From: an uncultured Clostridia bacterium | Lineage (GTDB): Bacteria; Bacillota; Clostridia; HGM11514 | Length of the DNA stretch: 28,142 bases | Assembly (NCBI GenBank): GCA_902478725.1 | Contig: CABSMD010000012.1 | Span: 1 to 28,142, forward strand | Direction of reading: 5' to 3' | Part shown: in pieces, positions 1 to 8,338 of the stretch | Layout: every line of letters begins with the position of its first letter | How positions within the stretch are numbered: position 1 is the stretch's first letter | Made by a program: the position numbers and the translations under genes | Notes under the pieces: generated by a model | Seen by the model: only the letters and a program-made list of their open reading frames with translations | The model's database searches: none | What the model was told of the DNA's origin: nothing

Positions 1-876
1 GCCGAGCAGGAAAACCAGCTCTCCCGAATTGAATTTATCCTGACAGGGGAGGAGTTTTTTATGAATTATGCGGCAACGATCAAAGAATTACCGGAATGCA
101 CCGTGTATTCCAAACGGATGAGGGTGCTCAACTACCATGCGTATTTTAAGTTAATCCCGGCGATTGGCCGGCAGGTTTCGAAAAAGTACCCGGGGTTGCA
201 GTGTGCAAGGCCGGAATACTGCTTTATTACGTATCTTGACAACGAGTACCGGGAAAAGGATATCCATGTAGAGTTCTGTGAGGCGGTTACTGAGATGAAA
301 CCCGATTTTGAGGATATTGTATTCAAAAAAATCCCTTCTGTCACAGCTGTCTCTGTGTTCCACAAGGGAGGGTTCGATGGATTGTCCGACGCGTATGCTT
401 TTGCTTTTCAATGGATCGAGCAAAACGAATACACGATGATCGGGAGTCCCAGGGAAAACTATATTGATGGAATTTGGAACAAGGATAGTGAGGACGACTG
501 GCTGACCGAACTGCAAATTCCGGTTGTAAAAAAGAGCGAGGTCGCCGCCCAATACGGTCACACCAAGGAGTACAGCCAGGCAAGCGGGAAAAAGTACACC
601 GCCGAAGAACAGGCAAATATTCAAAAAAAGGCGGACCGGATTTTCAGAGGATTTGCCGCAAACCGCGACCGGACGCCGGATTGTGACGAGGCACAGTCGC
701 TGGTGAAACAATGGCAGGAGCATATTTCAAACTATTATTACGATTGCACAAAAGAAATTTTGGCCTCTTTGGGCGAGATGTATGCGTCCGACGAACGGTT
801 TGCGCAAAACCTGGACCGTTTCGGATATGGGACGGCAATGTTTATGAGCCGCGCAATCCGAGAATATTGCCGCTAG
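1..876 (+). CDS. MerR-family regulator with GyrI-like and TipAS ligand-binding domains (5' end missing)
   Basis: The reading frame is open from the first base, so the ATG at 61 is internal and the gene starts outside the window. The 291 visible residues lack the expected N-terminal winged helix-turn-helix; the first ~20 residues look like the end of the linker helix. Residues ~22-180 resemble a GyrI-like effector-binding domain. Residues ~200-290 resemble a TipAS domain, including RIFRGFAANRDRTPDCDEAQ and a C-terminal RFGYGTAMFMSRAIREYC. In known families both domains bind drugs or other hydrophobic ligands, and MerR proteins of this kind activate exporter genes. An ABC exporter lies 135 bp downstream on the same strand, so control of it is plausible but inferred. 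The MerR label rests on domain combination, because the DNA-binding part is not visible. Confidence 0.75.
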   Translation, partial: AEQENQLSRIEFILTGEEFFMNYAATIKELPECTVYSKRMRVLNYHAYFKLIPAIGRQVSKKYPGLQCARPEYCFITYLDNEYREKDIHVEFCEAVTEMKPDFEDIVFKKIPSVTAVSVFHKGGFDGLSDAYAFAFQWIEQNEYTMIGSPRENYIDGIWNKDSEDDWLTELQIPVVKKSEVAAQYGHTKEYSQASGKKYTAEEQANIQKKADRIFRGFAANRDRTPDCDEAQSLVKQWQEHISNYYYDCTKEILASLGEMYASDERFAQNLDRFGYGTAMFMSRAIREYCR

Positions 877-891
877 GCGGCGCAACGGTAT

Positions 892-924
892 AAGTACCCC
901 CCGTTTTTTAGGCGGGGGGTACTT
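892..924 (+). terminator. Perfect 12-bp hairpin after the MerR-type gene
   Basis: Arms 892-903 and 913-924 are perfectly complementary (AAGTACCCCCCG / CGGGGGGTACTT) around a 9-base loop beginning with six T. It lies 16 bases after the stop codon. No T-run follows on either strand, so it is not a textbook intrinsic terminator, but its stability and place fit transcript termination or 3'-end protection. Confidence 0.55.
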
Positions 925-955
925 GTGTCAAACCTGTCACTTCCTCGAAAGAATC

Positions 956-983
956 TTGAAAGAAGTGGCTGCTATAATATAAA
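956..983 (+). promoter_or_regulatory. Candidate sigma-A promoter of the ABC exporter
   Basis: TTGAAA at 956-961 and TATAAA at 978-983 are separated by 16 bp. A TATAAT at 973-978 overlaps but has only an 11-bp gap to the same -35. A CACTTC/GAAGTG inverted repeat (938-943 and 962-967) straddles the -35 and could be an operator. The start codon follows at 1012. Confidence 0.5.
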
Positions 984-1011
984 CATCAACAATCGTTTGG
1001 AGGAAAAGGAT

Positions 1012-1689
1012 ATGAAGATATTGGAAACGAAAGGCTTGAAAAAATATTATGGCAGCGGCGACACCACTGTAAAGGCACTTGATGGTGTGGATTTGACGGT
1101 TGAAGATGGCGAATTTGCCGCGATTGTCGGTACCTCGGGCAGCGGAAAATCAACGCTGCTGCACATGCTCGGCGGCCTCGACCGGCCAACCGGCGGAAGC
1201 GTGGCCGTTGGCGGCACGGATCTTTTCAAGCTTCGGGACGACGCGCTTACCATTTTCCGGCGCAGGAAAATCGGGTTTGTATTTCAAAGCTACAACCTGG
1301 TGCCAGTGCTTAACGTTTATGAAAATATCACGCTTCCCATTGAGCTGGACGGCAATACGGTGGACAAAAGCTACGTGAAAAGTATTATTTCGGTTTTGGG
1401 ACTGGAATCGAAGCTCAGCAATCTGCCGAGCCAGCTTTCGGGCGGCCAGCAACAGCGCGTCGCCATTGCGCGGGCGCTGGCGACCAAGCCCGCGATCATT
1501 CTGGCCGACGAGCCGACCGGAAACCTGGATTCCAAAACCAGCCTGGATGTTTTGGGTTTGCTCAAGGTCACGGGAGAGAAATTCAGACAGACCATCGTTA
1601 TAATTACGCACAATGAAGAGATCGCCCAGATGGCGCAGCGTATCATCCGGATCGAGGATGGCAGAATCGCAGGTGATCACAGTGCTTAA
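1012..1689 (+). CDS. ABC transporter ATP-binding protein (MacB/LolD/BceA type)
   Basis: This 225-residue ATPase powers the FtsX-type permease encoded next to it. Motifs are complete: Walker A GTSGSGKST (~41-49), Q-loop FVFQS (~91), signature LSGGQQQR (~143), Walker B ILADEPTGNLD and the H-loop THN near the C-terminus. The ATG at 1012 is chosen because GGAGGAAAAGG lies just upstream at 999-1009; the frame stays open to 925, but that extension covers the promoter and gives unlikely residues. The permease begins 8 bases before this stop, indicating translational coupling. The family exports antimicrobial peptides, macrolides or lipoproteins, or senses peptides in Bce systems. No substrate can be read from the ATPase. 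Confidence 0.93.
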   Translation: MKILETKGLKKYYGSGDTTVKALDGVDLTVEDGEFAAIVGTSGSGKSTLLHMLGGLDRPTGGSVAVGGTDLFKLRDDALTIFRRRKIGFVFQSYNLVPVLNVYENITLPIELDGNTVDKSYVKSIISVLGLESKLSNLPSQLSGGQQQRVAIARALATKPAIILADEPTGNLDSKTSLDVLGLLKVTGEKFRQTIVIITHNEEIAQMAQRIIRIEDGRIAGDHSA

Positions 1690-4225
1690 GGTGGATAATA
1701 AAAAGGCGGTACGCAGGCTGTCGGACAAAAGTTTCCGTGCCGCGAAATCCAGAAATATCATTGCGGTCTGCGCCATCGCGCTGACGGCCCTTTTGTTCAC
1801 CACACTTTTTACCATTGGCAGCGGCATCGTTGAAAATTTTCAGCGCCAGACCATGCGGCAGGCGGGCGGCGACGGGATGGGTGTGCTCAAATACATCACA
1901 GACGAGGAGTACGAAAACATAAAGGAGCACGAACTTCTCACCGAGATCTCGTACAACCGGATTCTGTGCGACAGTGTGGATAACGAGACGCTGCTCAAGC
2001 GCCGCGGCGAGTTTTATTACATGGATGACACCGCCATGAAGCTCGGCTTTTGTGAACCCACCACCGGACACAAACCGGAAAAGGCTAACGAGATCATCAT
2101 GGATACCAAAACAATCAAGATGTTAGGGCTTCCACAGGAGCTTGGCGCTCCTCTTACGCTTGAACTGACGGTGCACGGACAGAAGGTGTCCCGCGATTTT
2201 GTGCTCTGCGGTTGGTGGGAGGCCGATCCGGTTTTTAACGTCTCCATGATGGTCACCTCCCGCGCCTATGTGGACGAGCACATCGGGGAACTCCATAACA
2301 GCTATAAGCAAAACAGCGAGATGACGGGCGTAATCAATTGCTACATGATGTTTCGAAACTCATTCAACCTAGAGAACAAGGTGGAACGGGTGATTACCGA
2401 GAGTGGGTACTCTATGGATGAAAATGCGGCGAATTTTATTGCAAGCAATGTAAACTGGTCTTATTTGTCCACCAACTTTTCCATGGATCCGGGGACGGTC
2501 GCGGGCGCTTTGGCCGCATTGCTGCTGATTATCTTAACGGGATATTTGATTATCTATAATATTTTTCAGATTTCCGTCATTAAGGATATCCGGTTTTATG
2601 GGCTGCTGAAAACCATTGGAACGACGGGAAAGCAGATCAAACGGATCATTCGCAGGCAGGCTTTGCTGTTATCCTGTATCGGTATCCCCATTGGTTTAGT
2701 GGCGGGATTTTTCATTGGCTGCGGCGTGGTTCCGGTTATTATGAACCAGACCTATGCAGCCGGCGCACAGTTTTCTACCGAAGCCAATCCTTTGATTTTT
2801 ATCGGCAGCACCCTGTTTGCCCTGATCACTATAGCAATCAGCACAAGCAAGCCGGGCCGGATCGCGGCCGGCGTCTCACCGGTCGAGGCTGTCCGCTACA
2901 CAGAGAATAGCGGACGTGGCCGGAAAAAGAAACGCAGGGGCAGGCATGGCTCCCTGCTTGCAGGCATGGCCGGAGCCAACATGGGTCGGAACAGGAAGCG
3001 GACTGTGCTGGTGGTTCTGTCGATGTCCTTGAGTTTGGTATTGTTTAATACCCTTTACACCTTCAGCCTCGGGTTTGACATGGATAAATTTCTCTCTACC
3101 TTTGTGGATACAGATTTTTTGATCGCTCATGCCGATTATTTTAACTATGATTTTACCGGAACGGAAAACTCTGTCTCGGAACAGATGATGGAAGCTGTCC
3201 GGCAGCAGCCTGGCTTCGAAGAAGGTGGGCGGTTGTTTGCCAACGCCGACGCGGAGGCGTTTTCGGTGGAGGATACGGATTCCACTGTCCAGTATAACAG
3301 GCATTTGGACGGCAATCCTATGGCGATCGTCTATGGACTGGACGACCTGCCTCTTTACAGGCTGGATGTATTGGAAGGAGAGATCGACGTTGACAAGCTC
3401 AAAAGCGGCGATTACATTTTAGAGGGCGTAGCTCTGCACGACGATGGAAGCCCCCGTATGGAGTCGTCGCATTTTTCGATCGGCGACACCGTAACCCTGC
3501 ACAATTACAAGGGAGACGGGGAGACGGCGCGGGACAACGAATATGCCACCCGGGAATTTACGGTTATGGCGAAGGTGGCGATCCACAACTACACCAACTC
3601 CTGCGGGCGGGGATATGACTATTCTTTTTACATTCCCTCTACTGTTTACACGACGATGGTAAACCATCCCGGTGTCATGAGCTATGCCTATAATGTCGCT
3701 GACAGCGAGGAGCAGGGGATGGAAGCGTTTCTGCAAAAGTATACCGAGTCGGTTGAACCCGTTATGAACTACAGTTCCAAGGCTGTACGCGTCAAGGAAT
3801 TTGAAGGAATGCGCAACATGGTTCTGCTGGTCGGCGGAATGTTGAGTCTGATTATTGGGTTGATCGGTATTTTGAATTTTATCAACTCTATGCTCACCAG
3901 CATCATCACCAGGCGCCGTGAATTTGCCATGCTGCAATCCATTGGTATGACCAACCGGCAGCTCCGCAGGCTTTTGGTATGCGAAGGCCTCTGCTACACC
4001 GCTGCGGCAGGCGCTGTGTCGCTGGTATTGAGCGTATTGTTCTCCGCTGTGATTGTCAAGGCAATTTCGGCAAATTTGTGGTTTTTCTCTTATCAGTTTA
4101 CGATTTTGCCGCTTATTGTGACCATCCCGGTTATTTTGGCAGTCGGTTTGCTTCTGCCTGTCATTGTACTGCGCACGGTGACGAAGCAGAGCGTTGTGGA
4201 CAGGCTGCGGGAAGCGGAGGCATAA
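1682..4225 (+). CDS. FtsX-family ABC transporter permease (two FtsX domains)
   Basis: A membrane protein of 847 residues paired with the preceding ATPase. One transmembrane helix lies near residues 26-48, followed by an extracytoplasmic region. A first FtsX domain with three helices lies at ~270-395. A second single helix at ~445-465 starts the second half, which ends in another three-helix FtsX domain (~705-840). This duplicated layout differs from single-domain BceB and is common in clostridial peptide or drug exporters. The GTG at 1682 is preferred because AGGTGATC (1671-1678), a direct match to the 16S anti-SD, lies 8 bases upstream. GTG 1673 and GTG 1691 are alternatives, and the ATG at 1613 lies too deep in the ATPase gene. 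The upstream TipAS-containing regulator suggests a drug or peptide response. Confidence 0.9.
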   Translation: MLKVDNKKAVRRLSDKSFRAAKSRNIIAVCAIALTALLFTTLFTIGSGIVENFQRQTMRQAGGDGMGVLKYITDEEYENIKEHELLTEISYNRILCDSVDNETLLKRRGEFYYMDDTAMKLGFCEPTTGHKPEKANEIIMDTKTIKMLGLPQELGAPLTLELTVHGQKVSRDFVLCGWWEADPVFNVSMMVTSRAYVDEHIGELHNSYKQNSEMTGVINCYMMFRNSFNLENKVERVITESGYSMDENAANFIASNVNWSYLSTNFSMDPGTVAGALAALLLIILTGYLIIYNIFQISVIKDIRFYGLLKTIGTTGKQIKRIIRRQALLLSCIGIPIGLVAGFFIGCGVVPVIMNQTYAAGAQFSTEANPLIFIGSTLFALITIAISTSKPGRIAAGVSPVEAVRYTENSGRGRKKKRRGRHGSLLAGMAGANMGRNRKRTVLVVLSMSLSLVLFNTLYTFSLGFDMDKFLSTFVDTDFLIAHADYFNYDFTGTENSVSEQMMEAVRQQPGFEEGGRLFANADAEAFSVEDTDSTVQYNRHLDGNPMAIVYGLDDLPLYRLDVLEGEIDVDKLKSGDYILEGVALHDDGSPRMESSHFSIGDTVTLHNYKGDGETARDNEYATREFTVMAKVAIHNYTNSCGRGYDYSFYIPSTVYTTMVNHPGVMSYAYNVADSEEQGMEAFLQKYTESVEPVMNYSSKAVRVKEFEGMRNMVLLVGGMLSLIIGLIGILNFINSMLTSIITRRREFAMLQSIGMTNRQLRRLLVCEGLCYTAAAGAVSLVLSVLFSAVIVKAISANLWFFSYQFTILPLIVTIPVILAVGLLLPVIVLRTVTKQSVVDRLREAEA

Positions 4226-4234
4226 GGAATTTGA

Positions 4235-4269
4235 AAAAGAGCCGGTGGAGTTATTCCACCGGCTCTTTT
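4235..4269. terminator. Bidirectional intrinsic terminator between convergent operons
   Basis: A 15-bp perfect stem (4235-4249 with 4255-4269) encloses the loop GTTAT. The outer ends are A-rich on the left and T-rich on the right, so it gives a hairpin plus U-tract on both strands. It serves the FtsX permease on the plus strand and the HAD phosphatase on the minus strand. Confidence 0.9.
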
Positions 4270-4310
4270 GGTCAGATAAACAATTTATCTTTGTGCCAAG
4301 TCAGATTTGT

Positions 4311-4955
4311 TCATTCGGACAGGAGTTCCTGAAAGCTTACGATATAACGGTCTGACCATTTTTTGATCTCTTCTGTGTCCGCTTCGGAATAAGAGTCGTA
4401 CACGCCGGTAACCTGCATACCAGCTCCCTTGGCGGATCGGATACCAGCCAGGATATCCTCGAACGCCATGCAATCCGCTGGCTTACAACCCAGCCGGCGA
4501 GCGGATTCTATATAAATATCCGGTTTGGTTTTATTTTGCCCAACTTCGTCCGAGATCAGAATAAACGCAAAACAGTCCAAAATGCCGTTGCTTTGCAAAA
4601 CCGCCTCGCACGCTTCCCTGAAATTTGAGGTCGCCACACACAGACGAACGCCCTGGTTATGCAGACGTCTAATGTATTCGGCAGCACCGGCCTTTAAAAC
4701 CAGGTCGTTTCGGTAGTGCTCCAGAAGGATGCCGTTCCATTCTTCCATCAGCTGTTCGGGTGAAATGTCCAGATCAAACCTTCGGGTTACATATTCCGCC
4801 GATTGCTGGAAGGTCATATTTTTTATCGTATCTACCAATTCCTGCTCACAGGCAATCTGTCTTCTATGGAGCGAGGTGGGGAGCAGGTCTCCAAACACCC
4901 ACATGGAATCAACCAAGGTGCCGTCAAGGTCGAAAATCGCGCCGTGAAAGCTCAC
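4311..4955 (-). CDS. HAD-superfamily phosphatase (beta-phosphoglucomutase-like), last gene of the thiamine operon
   Basis: About 214 residues with the HAD motifs: FDLDGTLVDS (nucleophile Asp and general acid Asp), the ATSN threonine of motif II, the Lys in NKTKPD (motif III) and AFEDILAG with the motif IV acidic pair. A helical cap lies between motifs I and II, as in subfamily I enzymes. The GTG at 4955 overlaps the thiE stop as GTGA, has a purine-rich GGGATGGG at good spacing, and gives the usual N-terminus MSFHGAIFDLDG. An ATG at 4967 is possible but its Shine-Dalgarno is too close. Location suggests dephosphorylation of a thiamine-pathway phosphate such as thiamine monophosphate; this is inference, since HAD enzymes are promiscuous. 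Confidence 0.85.
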   Translation of the reverse strand: MSFHGAIFDLDGTLVDSMWVFGDLLPTSLHRRQIACEQELVDTIKNMTFQQSAEYVTRRFDLDISPEQLMEEWNGILLEHYRNDLVLKAGAAEYIRRLHNQGVRLCVATSNFREACEAVLQSNGILDCFAFILISDEVGQNKTKPDIYIESARRLGCKPADCMAFEDILAGIRSAKGAGMQVTGVYDSYSEADTEEIKKWSDRYIVSFQELLSE

Positions 4956-5575
4956 TGCTTTACCCATCCCTTCTTTAGGGCCAAAGCCGCCGCTTTTGGG
5001 TCGGGTTGGCCGATGATGGCGGATACCACCGCTATCCCGTCGAATGCAAACGGCTTTAATTCCGTCAATTTATTCGCTTTGATTCCGCCGATCGCCACCA
5101 ACGGCAGCTGGATGGATTTGCGGATTTGTTTGATTTCATCGGCGGTAATCAATTCCGCGTCGTCCTTGGTACTGGTAGGGAACACGGTTCCCACGCCCAG
5201 ATAGTCCGCCCCGGCGCGCACCGCTTCTTCCGCCTCCGCCAGACTTCCAACGGATATGCCAAGCAGCTTGTCTTTGCCAAGAATTTTACGGGCAATGGGG
5301 GCGGGGAGGTCGCTTTGCCCGATATGCAGACCGTCCGCATCGATGGCCTGGGCGATATCAAGCCTGTCATTGATAATTAGGGGGACGTGATACGCGTCGG
5401 TGATCTTCTTAATCTGTAGGGCGGTCTGGTAAAACGCTCGGGTCGAGGCGTCCTTTTCCCGTACCTGGACGACCGTTACACCGCCCTCGATCGCACTTTG
5501 GATAACAGCGGGAAGCTCCGCGCCGGGGCAGAGGTCGCTGTCGGTCACCAGATAGAGCGAATAATCACAGTTCAT
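4952..5575 (-). CDS. thiE: Thiamine-phosphate synthase
   Basis: ThiE joins HMP pyrophosphate to hydroxyethylthiazole phosphate, giving thiamine monophosphate. The 207-residue product is normal length for the TIM-barrel family. Diagnostic motifs are VVQVREKD, INDRLDIA, GLHIGQSDLP, YLGVGTVFPTSTK, VAIGGI and GIAVVSAI, covering pyrophosphate, thiazole and pyrimidine binding. The ATG at 5575 follows AGGAAAGGGG and begins MNCDYSLYLVTD; the frame is open further upstream, but that part lies inside thiM. It overlaps the thiM end by 11 bases and the phosphatase start by 4, so the genes are tightly coupled. Confidence 0.96.
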   Translation of the reverse strand: MNCDYSLYLVTDSDLCPGAELPAVIQSAIEGGVTVVQVREKDASTRAFYQTALQIKKITDAYHVPLIINDRLDIAQAIDADGLHIGQSDLPAPIARKILGKDKLLGISVGSLAEAEEAVRAGADYLGVGTVFPTSTKDDAELITADEIKQIRKSIQLPLVAIGGIKANKLTELKPFAFDGIAVVSAIIGQPDPKAAALALKKGWVKQ

Positions 5576-6419
5576 AAATTTTGCCCCTTTCCTTAATATC
5601 CTGATCCGAGAGGGTATAGATGTAATCAAACAGCTTTTCGCGAAAAGTTCCGATACCGCCCTCCGCGTATTTGACCGCATATTCCTGTGCCTTTTCACCG
5701 GCGATACACATGGCGAGAACCGCTGTGACCGCCTCGGCTGCCGGCAGGTTCAGCCCTGCGCCGCAGTATGAACCCGCCAGAGAGGAGGTCATACAACCGG
5801 TGCCGGTCACATCCTCGAGCATGGGATGGCCGTTTTGGATCGCATAGGCCGTGTCACCATATGCGATAATGTCAAGCGCGCCGGTTGCCGCTACGGCACA
5901 GCCCAGCTTTTGGGACAGCCGCCGTACCACAGAGGCGCTTGCTTCGATATTTTCAAACGAAGCCGCGTCGCTTCCGCCGGCATCCACCCCTTTGGTTTGG
6001 GAGGCGAATCCTGCCAGCGCGCGGATTTCAGACATATTTCCCCGGATCACCTGAAATGTAACCTGATCCAAAAGCTGGGCAGATACGTCGTTTCGCAGCT
6101 TGCTCGCGCCCGCTCCGACCGGATCAAGGACGACCGGGACACCGACTTCGTTGGCCTTTTTTCCGGCGGCCAGCATGGCCTCGGTCATTTCCGGCTTCAA
6201 TGTGCCGATATTTATGACCACCGCACCGGCGGCAGATACGATCTCATCAATCTCGCGGATATCCTCCGCCATGATCGGGGATGCGCCGCTTGCCAGGATG
6301 ATGTTGGCGCAGTCGCCGATTGTCACCGTATTGGTCAGACATTCGATCATTGGCTTTTTCTGATGCACCTCGGCGATCACCTTTAGTACATCATTTTTGA
6401 TGGTATCACATGGTTTCAT
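5565..6419 (-). CDS. thiM: Hydroxyethylthiazole kinase
   Basis: ThiM phosphorylates salvaged 4-methyl-5-(2-hydroxyethyl)thiazole to feed ThiE. The 284-residue ribokinase-fold protein shows ECLTNTVTIGDCAN, GASPIMAEDIRE, DPVGAGASKLRN, the RGNMSEI segment, and the active-site motif VTGTGCMTSSL with the anion-hole glycines and conserved Cys. The ATG at 6419 is favoured: GGAG lies 9 bases upstream within the sequence that would encode an earlier Met-Glu-Leu from ATG 6434. Either start gives a complete domain. The gap to thiD is very short (thiD stops at 6437). Confidence 0.94.
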   Translation of the reverse strand: MKPCDTIKNDVLKVIAEVHQKKPMIECLTNTVTIGDCANIILASGASPIMAEDIREIDEIVSAAGAVVINIGTLKPEMTEAMLAAGKKANEVGVPVVLDPVGAGASKLRNDVSAQLLDQVTFQVIRGNMSEIRALAGFASQTKGVDAGGSDAASFENIEASASVVRRLSQKLGCAVAATGALDIIAYGDTAYAIQNGHPMLEDVTGTGCMTSSLAGSYCGAGLNLPAAEAVTAVLAMCIAGEKAQEYAVKYAEGGIGTFREKLFDYIYTLSDQDIKERGKIYEL

Positions 6420-6436
6420 TTTTGTCAGCTCCATTT

Positions 6437-7246
6437 TTAAGATTCTTTTGTTAAACCGGCCTGCTGGTACAGGTGGTAAAAGTGGTTGGTCGGGCCAACC
6501 CCCTTGCCAAGGGGAATGGCATGTGCAATGGCGGTGGTAATATACTCCTTTGCCCGCCGTACAGCGTCCGGGACGGAGCAGCCGTTTGCCAGGTTGGCAG
6601 CGATCGCAGAGGAGAGGGTACAGCCTGTCCCATGTGTGTTTTTAGTGAGGATTCGCTTGGCAGAAAAGCGGGTTACCACATCTCCGTCGAACAACAGATC
6701 CTCCGCATCTCCCTCCAGATGGCCGCCTTTGAGCAGGACGTTTTTCGCACCCATCCGATGCATCTGCAACAGCGCGGCCTCCCGTTCTCCGGCTTCCTTG
6801 AGTACGCGTCCCGTGATAACCTCCGCTTCCGGAATGTTGGGCGTAATGAGGGTGGCAAGCGGCAAAAGCTTTTGGATCAATGCGTCCGTGGCTTCCGGCT
6901 CAAGCAGGTTGCAGCCACTTTTGGACACCATGACCGGATCAACCACAATGATTTCCGGCTTATAAAACGCCAGTTTTTCCGCAATCGCCTCGATGATGGC
7001 GGTCTGTGAGACCATGCCGACCTTGACTGCATCCACCCGGATATCCTGAAAAATTGCGTCGATCTGCCCCTCTACAATATTGACGGGCAGGTTGCACACA
7101 TCCCGAACGCCCTGGGTATTTTGGGCAGTGACGGCGGTAATGACACTCATGGCGTAACAACCCAGCGCAGAAAAGGTTTTGATGTCCGCCTGGATTCCGG
7201 CGCCGCCGCAGCTGTCAGAACCAGCTATTGTCAACAGATGTTTCAT
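6437..7246 (-). CDS. thiD: Hydroxymethylpyrimidine/phosphomethylpyrimidine kinase
   Basis: ThiD carries out two phosphorylations of HMP to HMP-PP, the pyrimidine substrate of ThiE. The 269-residue length is standard. Motifs include the N-terminal TIAGSDSCGGAGIQADIKTF, VDPVMVSKSG, LITPNIPEAEVI, and NTHGTGCTLSSAI with the catalytic Cys of the HGTGC loop. The start follows an AAAGGAGG site. It is the first gene after the TPP riboswitch and its terminator. With thiM and thiE it makes a salvage set. No thiC or thiazole-synthesis gene is visible, so the window supports salvage, though biosynthesis genes may lie elsewhere. Confidence 0.97.
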   Translation of the reverse strand: MKHLLTIAGSDSCGGAGIQADIKTFSALGCYAMSVITAVTAQNTQGVRDVCNLPVNIVEGQIDAIFQDIRVDAVKVGMVSQTAIIEAIAEKLAFYKPEIIVVDPVMVSKSGCNLLEPEATDALIQKLLPLATLITPNIPEAEVITGRVLKEAGEREAALLQMHRMGAKNVLLKGGHLEGDAEDLLFDGDVVTRFSAKRILTKNTHGTGCTLSSAIAANLANGCSVPDAVRRAKEYITTAIAHAIPLGKGVGPTNHFYHLYQQAGLTKES

Positions 7247-7263
7247 AATTTGCCTCCTTTCCG

Positions 7264-7303
7264 TTTATAAAAAAATAGCTTATCAGCAAGGATAAGCTAT
7301 TTT
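7264..7303 (-). terminator. Riboswitch-controlled intrinsic terminator of the thi operon
   Basis: On the minus strand a 13-bp perfect stem (7291-7303 with 7272-7284, loop 7285-7290) is followed by a run of seven U. It lies between the TPP aptamer and thiD, 18 bases before the thiD start. This is the expected expression platform for transcription termination when thiamine pyrophosphate is bound. Confidence 0.9.
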
Positions 7304-7326
7304 GATAACAAAAATAGACAGTATGG

Positions 7327-7409
7327 CTTGCCTTCCTACGGTAGTATTAACTACATCAGGTACAAAGGGTCAGGTTTTAACCTTCTCAACTGTTCAGTTC
7401 CCCCGCAAA
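7327..7409 (-). promoter_or_regulatory. TPP riboswitch (THI box)
   Basis: Read on the minus strand, the conserved core is present: GGGGG, a TTGAGA variant of CUGAGA, ACCC, ACCTGAT, GTTAATAC and CGTAGGAA. TTGC at 7405-7408 and GCAA at 7328-7331 can form P1. Small stems AACTG/CAGTT and AGGTT/AACCT fill the variable P3 region. It precedes thiD-thiM-thiE and a strong terminator, so ligand binding should switch the operon off. Motif and context agree. Confidence 0.95.
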
Positions 7410-7429
7410 TCCAATATTTAATTTCAATA

Positions 7430-7458
7430 ATCATATCACGCTTTGGATCATTTGTCAA
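7430..7458 (-). promoter_or_regulatory. Sigma-A promoter of the thi operon
   Basis: On the minus strand TTGACA (7453-7458) and TATGAT (7430-7435) are exactly 17 bp apart. Transcription would begin near 7423, just before the TPP aptamer. The -35 hexamer lies inside the last codons of the upstream AraC-type gene. Confidence 0.85.
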
Positions 7459-8296
7459 ACTGTTTCCGGTATTGCAGGGGAGATTTTTTCATTTTCCGCT
7501 GAAACAGGCGGTTGAAATAGGCAACATGATTAAACCCCACTGCAAGTGAAATGGCAAGGACCGTATCGGTTCCCTCCCTCAGCAGGCGGCAGGCCTGGCG
7601 AAGGCGGATCGAATTGACATATTCTGAAAAGCTGACCCCCGTTTTTTTTCGGAAAAGCCGGCCCAGATAATTTTCATTCAGATAAAGCAGGCGCGCGAGG
7701 CGGTGCAGCTTCAGGTCTTTGTTATAATACAATGCCGCATAGTTTTGAAGCGCCGTAACCGCCCAATGATGATTGGAGGATACTACGGGCTTATAGTGCT
7801 CAAACAGCAGGAGAACGTAGCTTTGGATAATCCGGGCGATATGCTCGCAGGCGTTTTTGGAGTCCTGATGGCTTAGGGTGTTTGTTTGTTCGAGCAAAGC
7901 AACGGGAGGGACGCCGGTGAGAGCACATACCTTATTGATCCGTTTTTTTAGCTCTGAGCTGTCGCATACCACGTTGCCGACATACAGGATACAGAGCAGC
8001 CGGCCGCCGGATGCGACCGGACAAACTGTTTCAGTGATACCGTATGGGCATTGACCGGTAAACATCCGCGAACTTTGAATTGCCTTTTTTACGGTAAGCG
8101 CTTTGCAGGAAAGGCAGAGCCGCAGGCCCCTCGCGGTGGTTTTGGCGGCATCGCAAAACGGACGGGTATGTGTTGTGTGCGCAGGATTTAGCCCAAAAGC
8201 GGGATGGCTGGTGATTCCGGAAACGTCAAGCAGGCTGACGTGGATAGCTGGAGACAGCTCATCAATCAAATGCTGCAAAGCAAGGATATCTCCCAT
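7448..8296 (-). CDS. AraC-family transcriptional regulator with PocR-type sensory domain
   Basis: A 282-residue regulator. The N-terminal ~1-125 residues carry a PocR-like ligand domain with spaced cysteines (C48, C61, C64, C83, C92), including the RLCLSCKALTVKKAIQ segment and C-P-Y-G-I. In this family the domain binds small molecules such as 1,3-propanediol or hydrocarbon derivatives, and the cysteines may hold a metal. Residues ~180-282 form the AraC double helix-turn-helix: LHRLARLLYLNENYLGRLFRKKTGVSF, then the second helix with VGFNHVAYFNRLFQRKMKKSPLQYR. It is divergent from an FAD-dependent oxidoreductase, its likely target by position. The ligand cannot be inferred from sequence. Confidence 0.9.
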   Translation of the reverse strand: MGDILALQHLIDELSPAIHVSLLDVSGITSHPAFGLNPAHTTHTRPFCDAAKTTARGLRLCLSCKALTVKKAIQSSRMFTGQCPYGITETVCPVASGGRLLCILYVGNVVCDSSELKKRINKVCALTGVPPVALLEQTNTLSHQDSKNACEHIARIIQSYVLLLFEHYKPVVSSNHHWAVTALQNYAALYYNKDLKLHRLARLLYLNENYLGRLFRKKTGVSFSEYVNSIRLRQACRLLREGTDTVLAISLAVGFNHVAYFNRLFQRKMKKSPLQYRKQFDK

Positions 8297-8338
8297 CTTG
8301 TTTCCTCCTCTTGCATTTTTATTGCCAGAAACAATTTT

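Noticed and set aside
1150..1827. Long antisense frame of 225 codons opposite the ABC ATPase
   Set aside because: It is a shadow of two well-supported plus-strand genes, with no ribosome-binding site and no recognisable motif.
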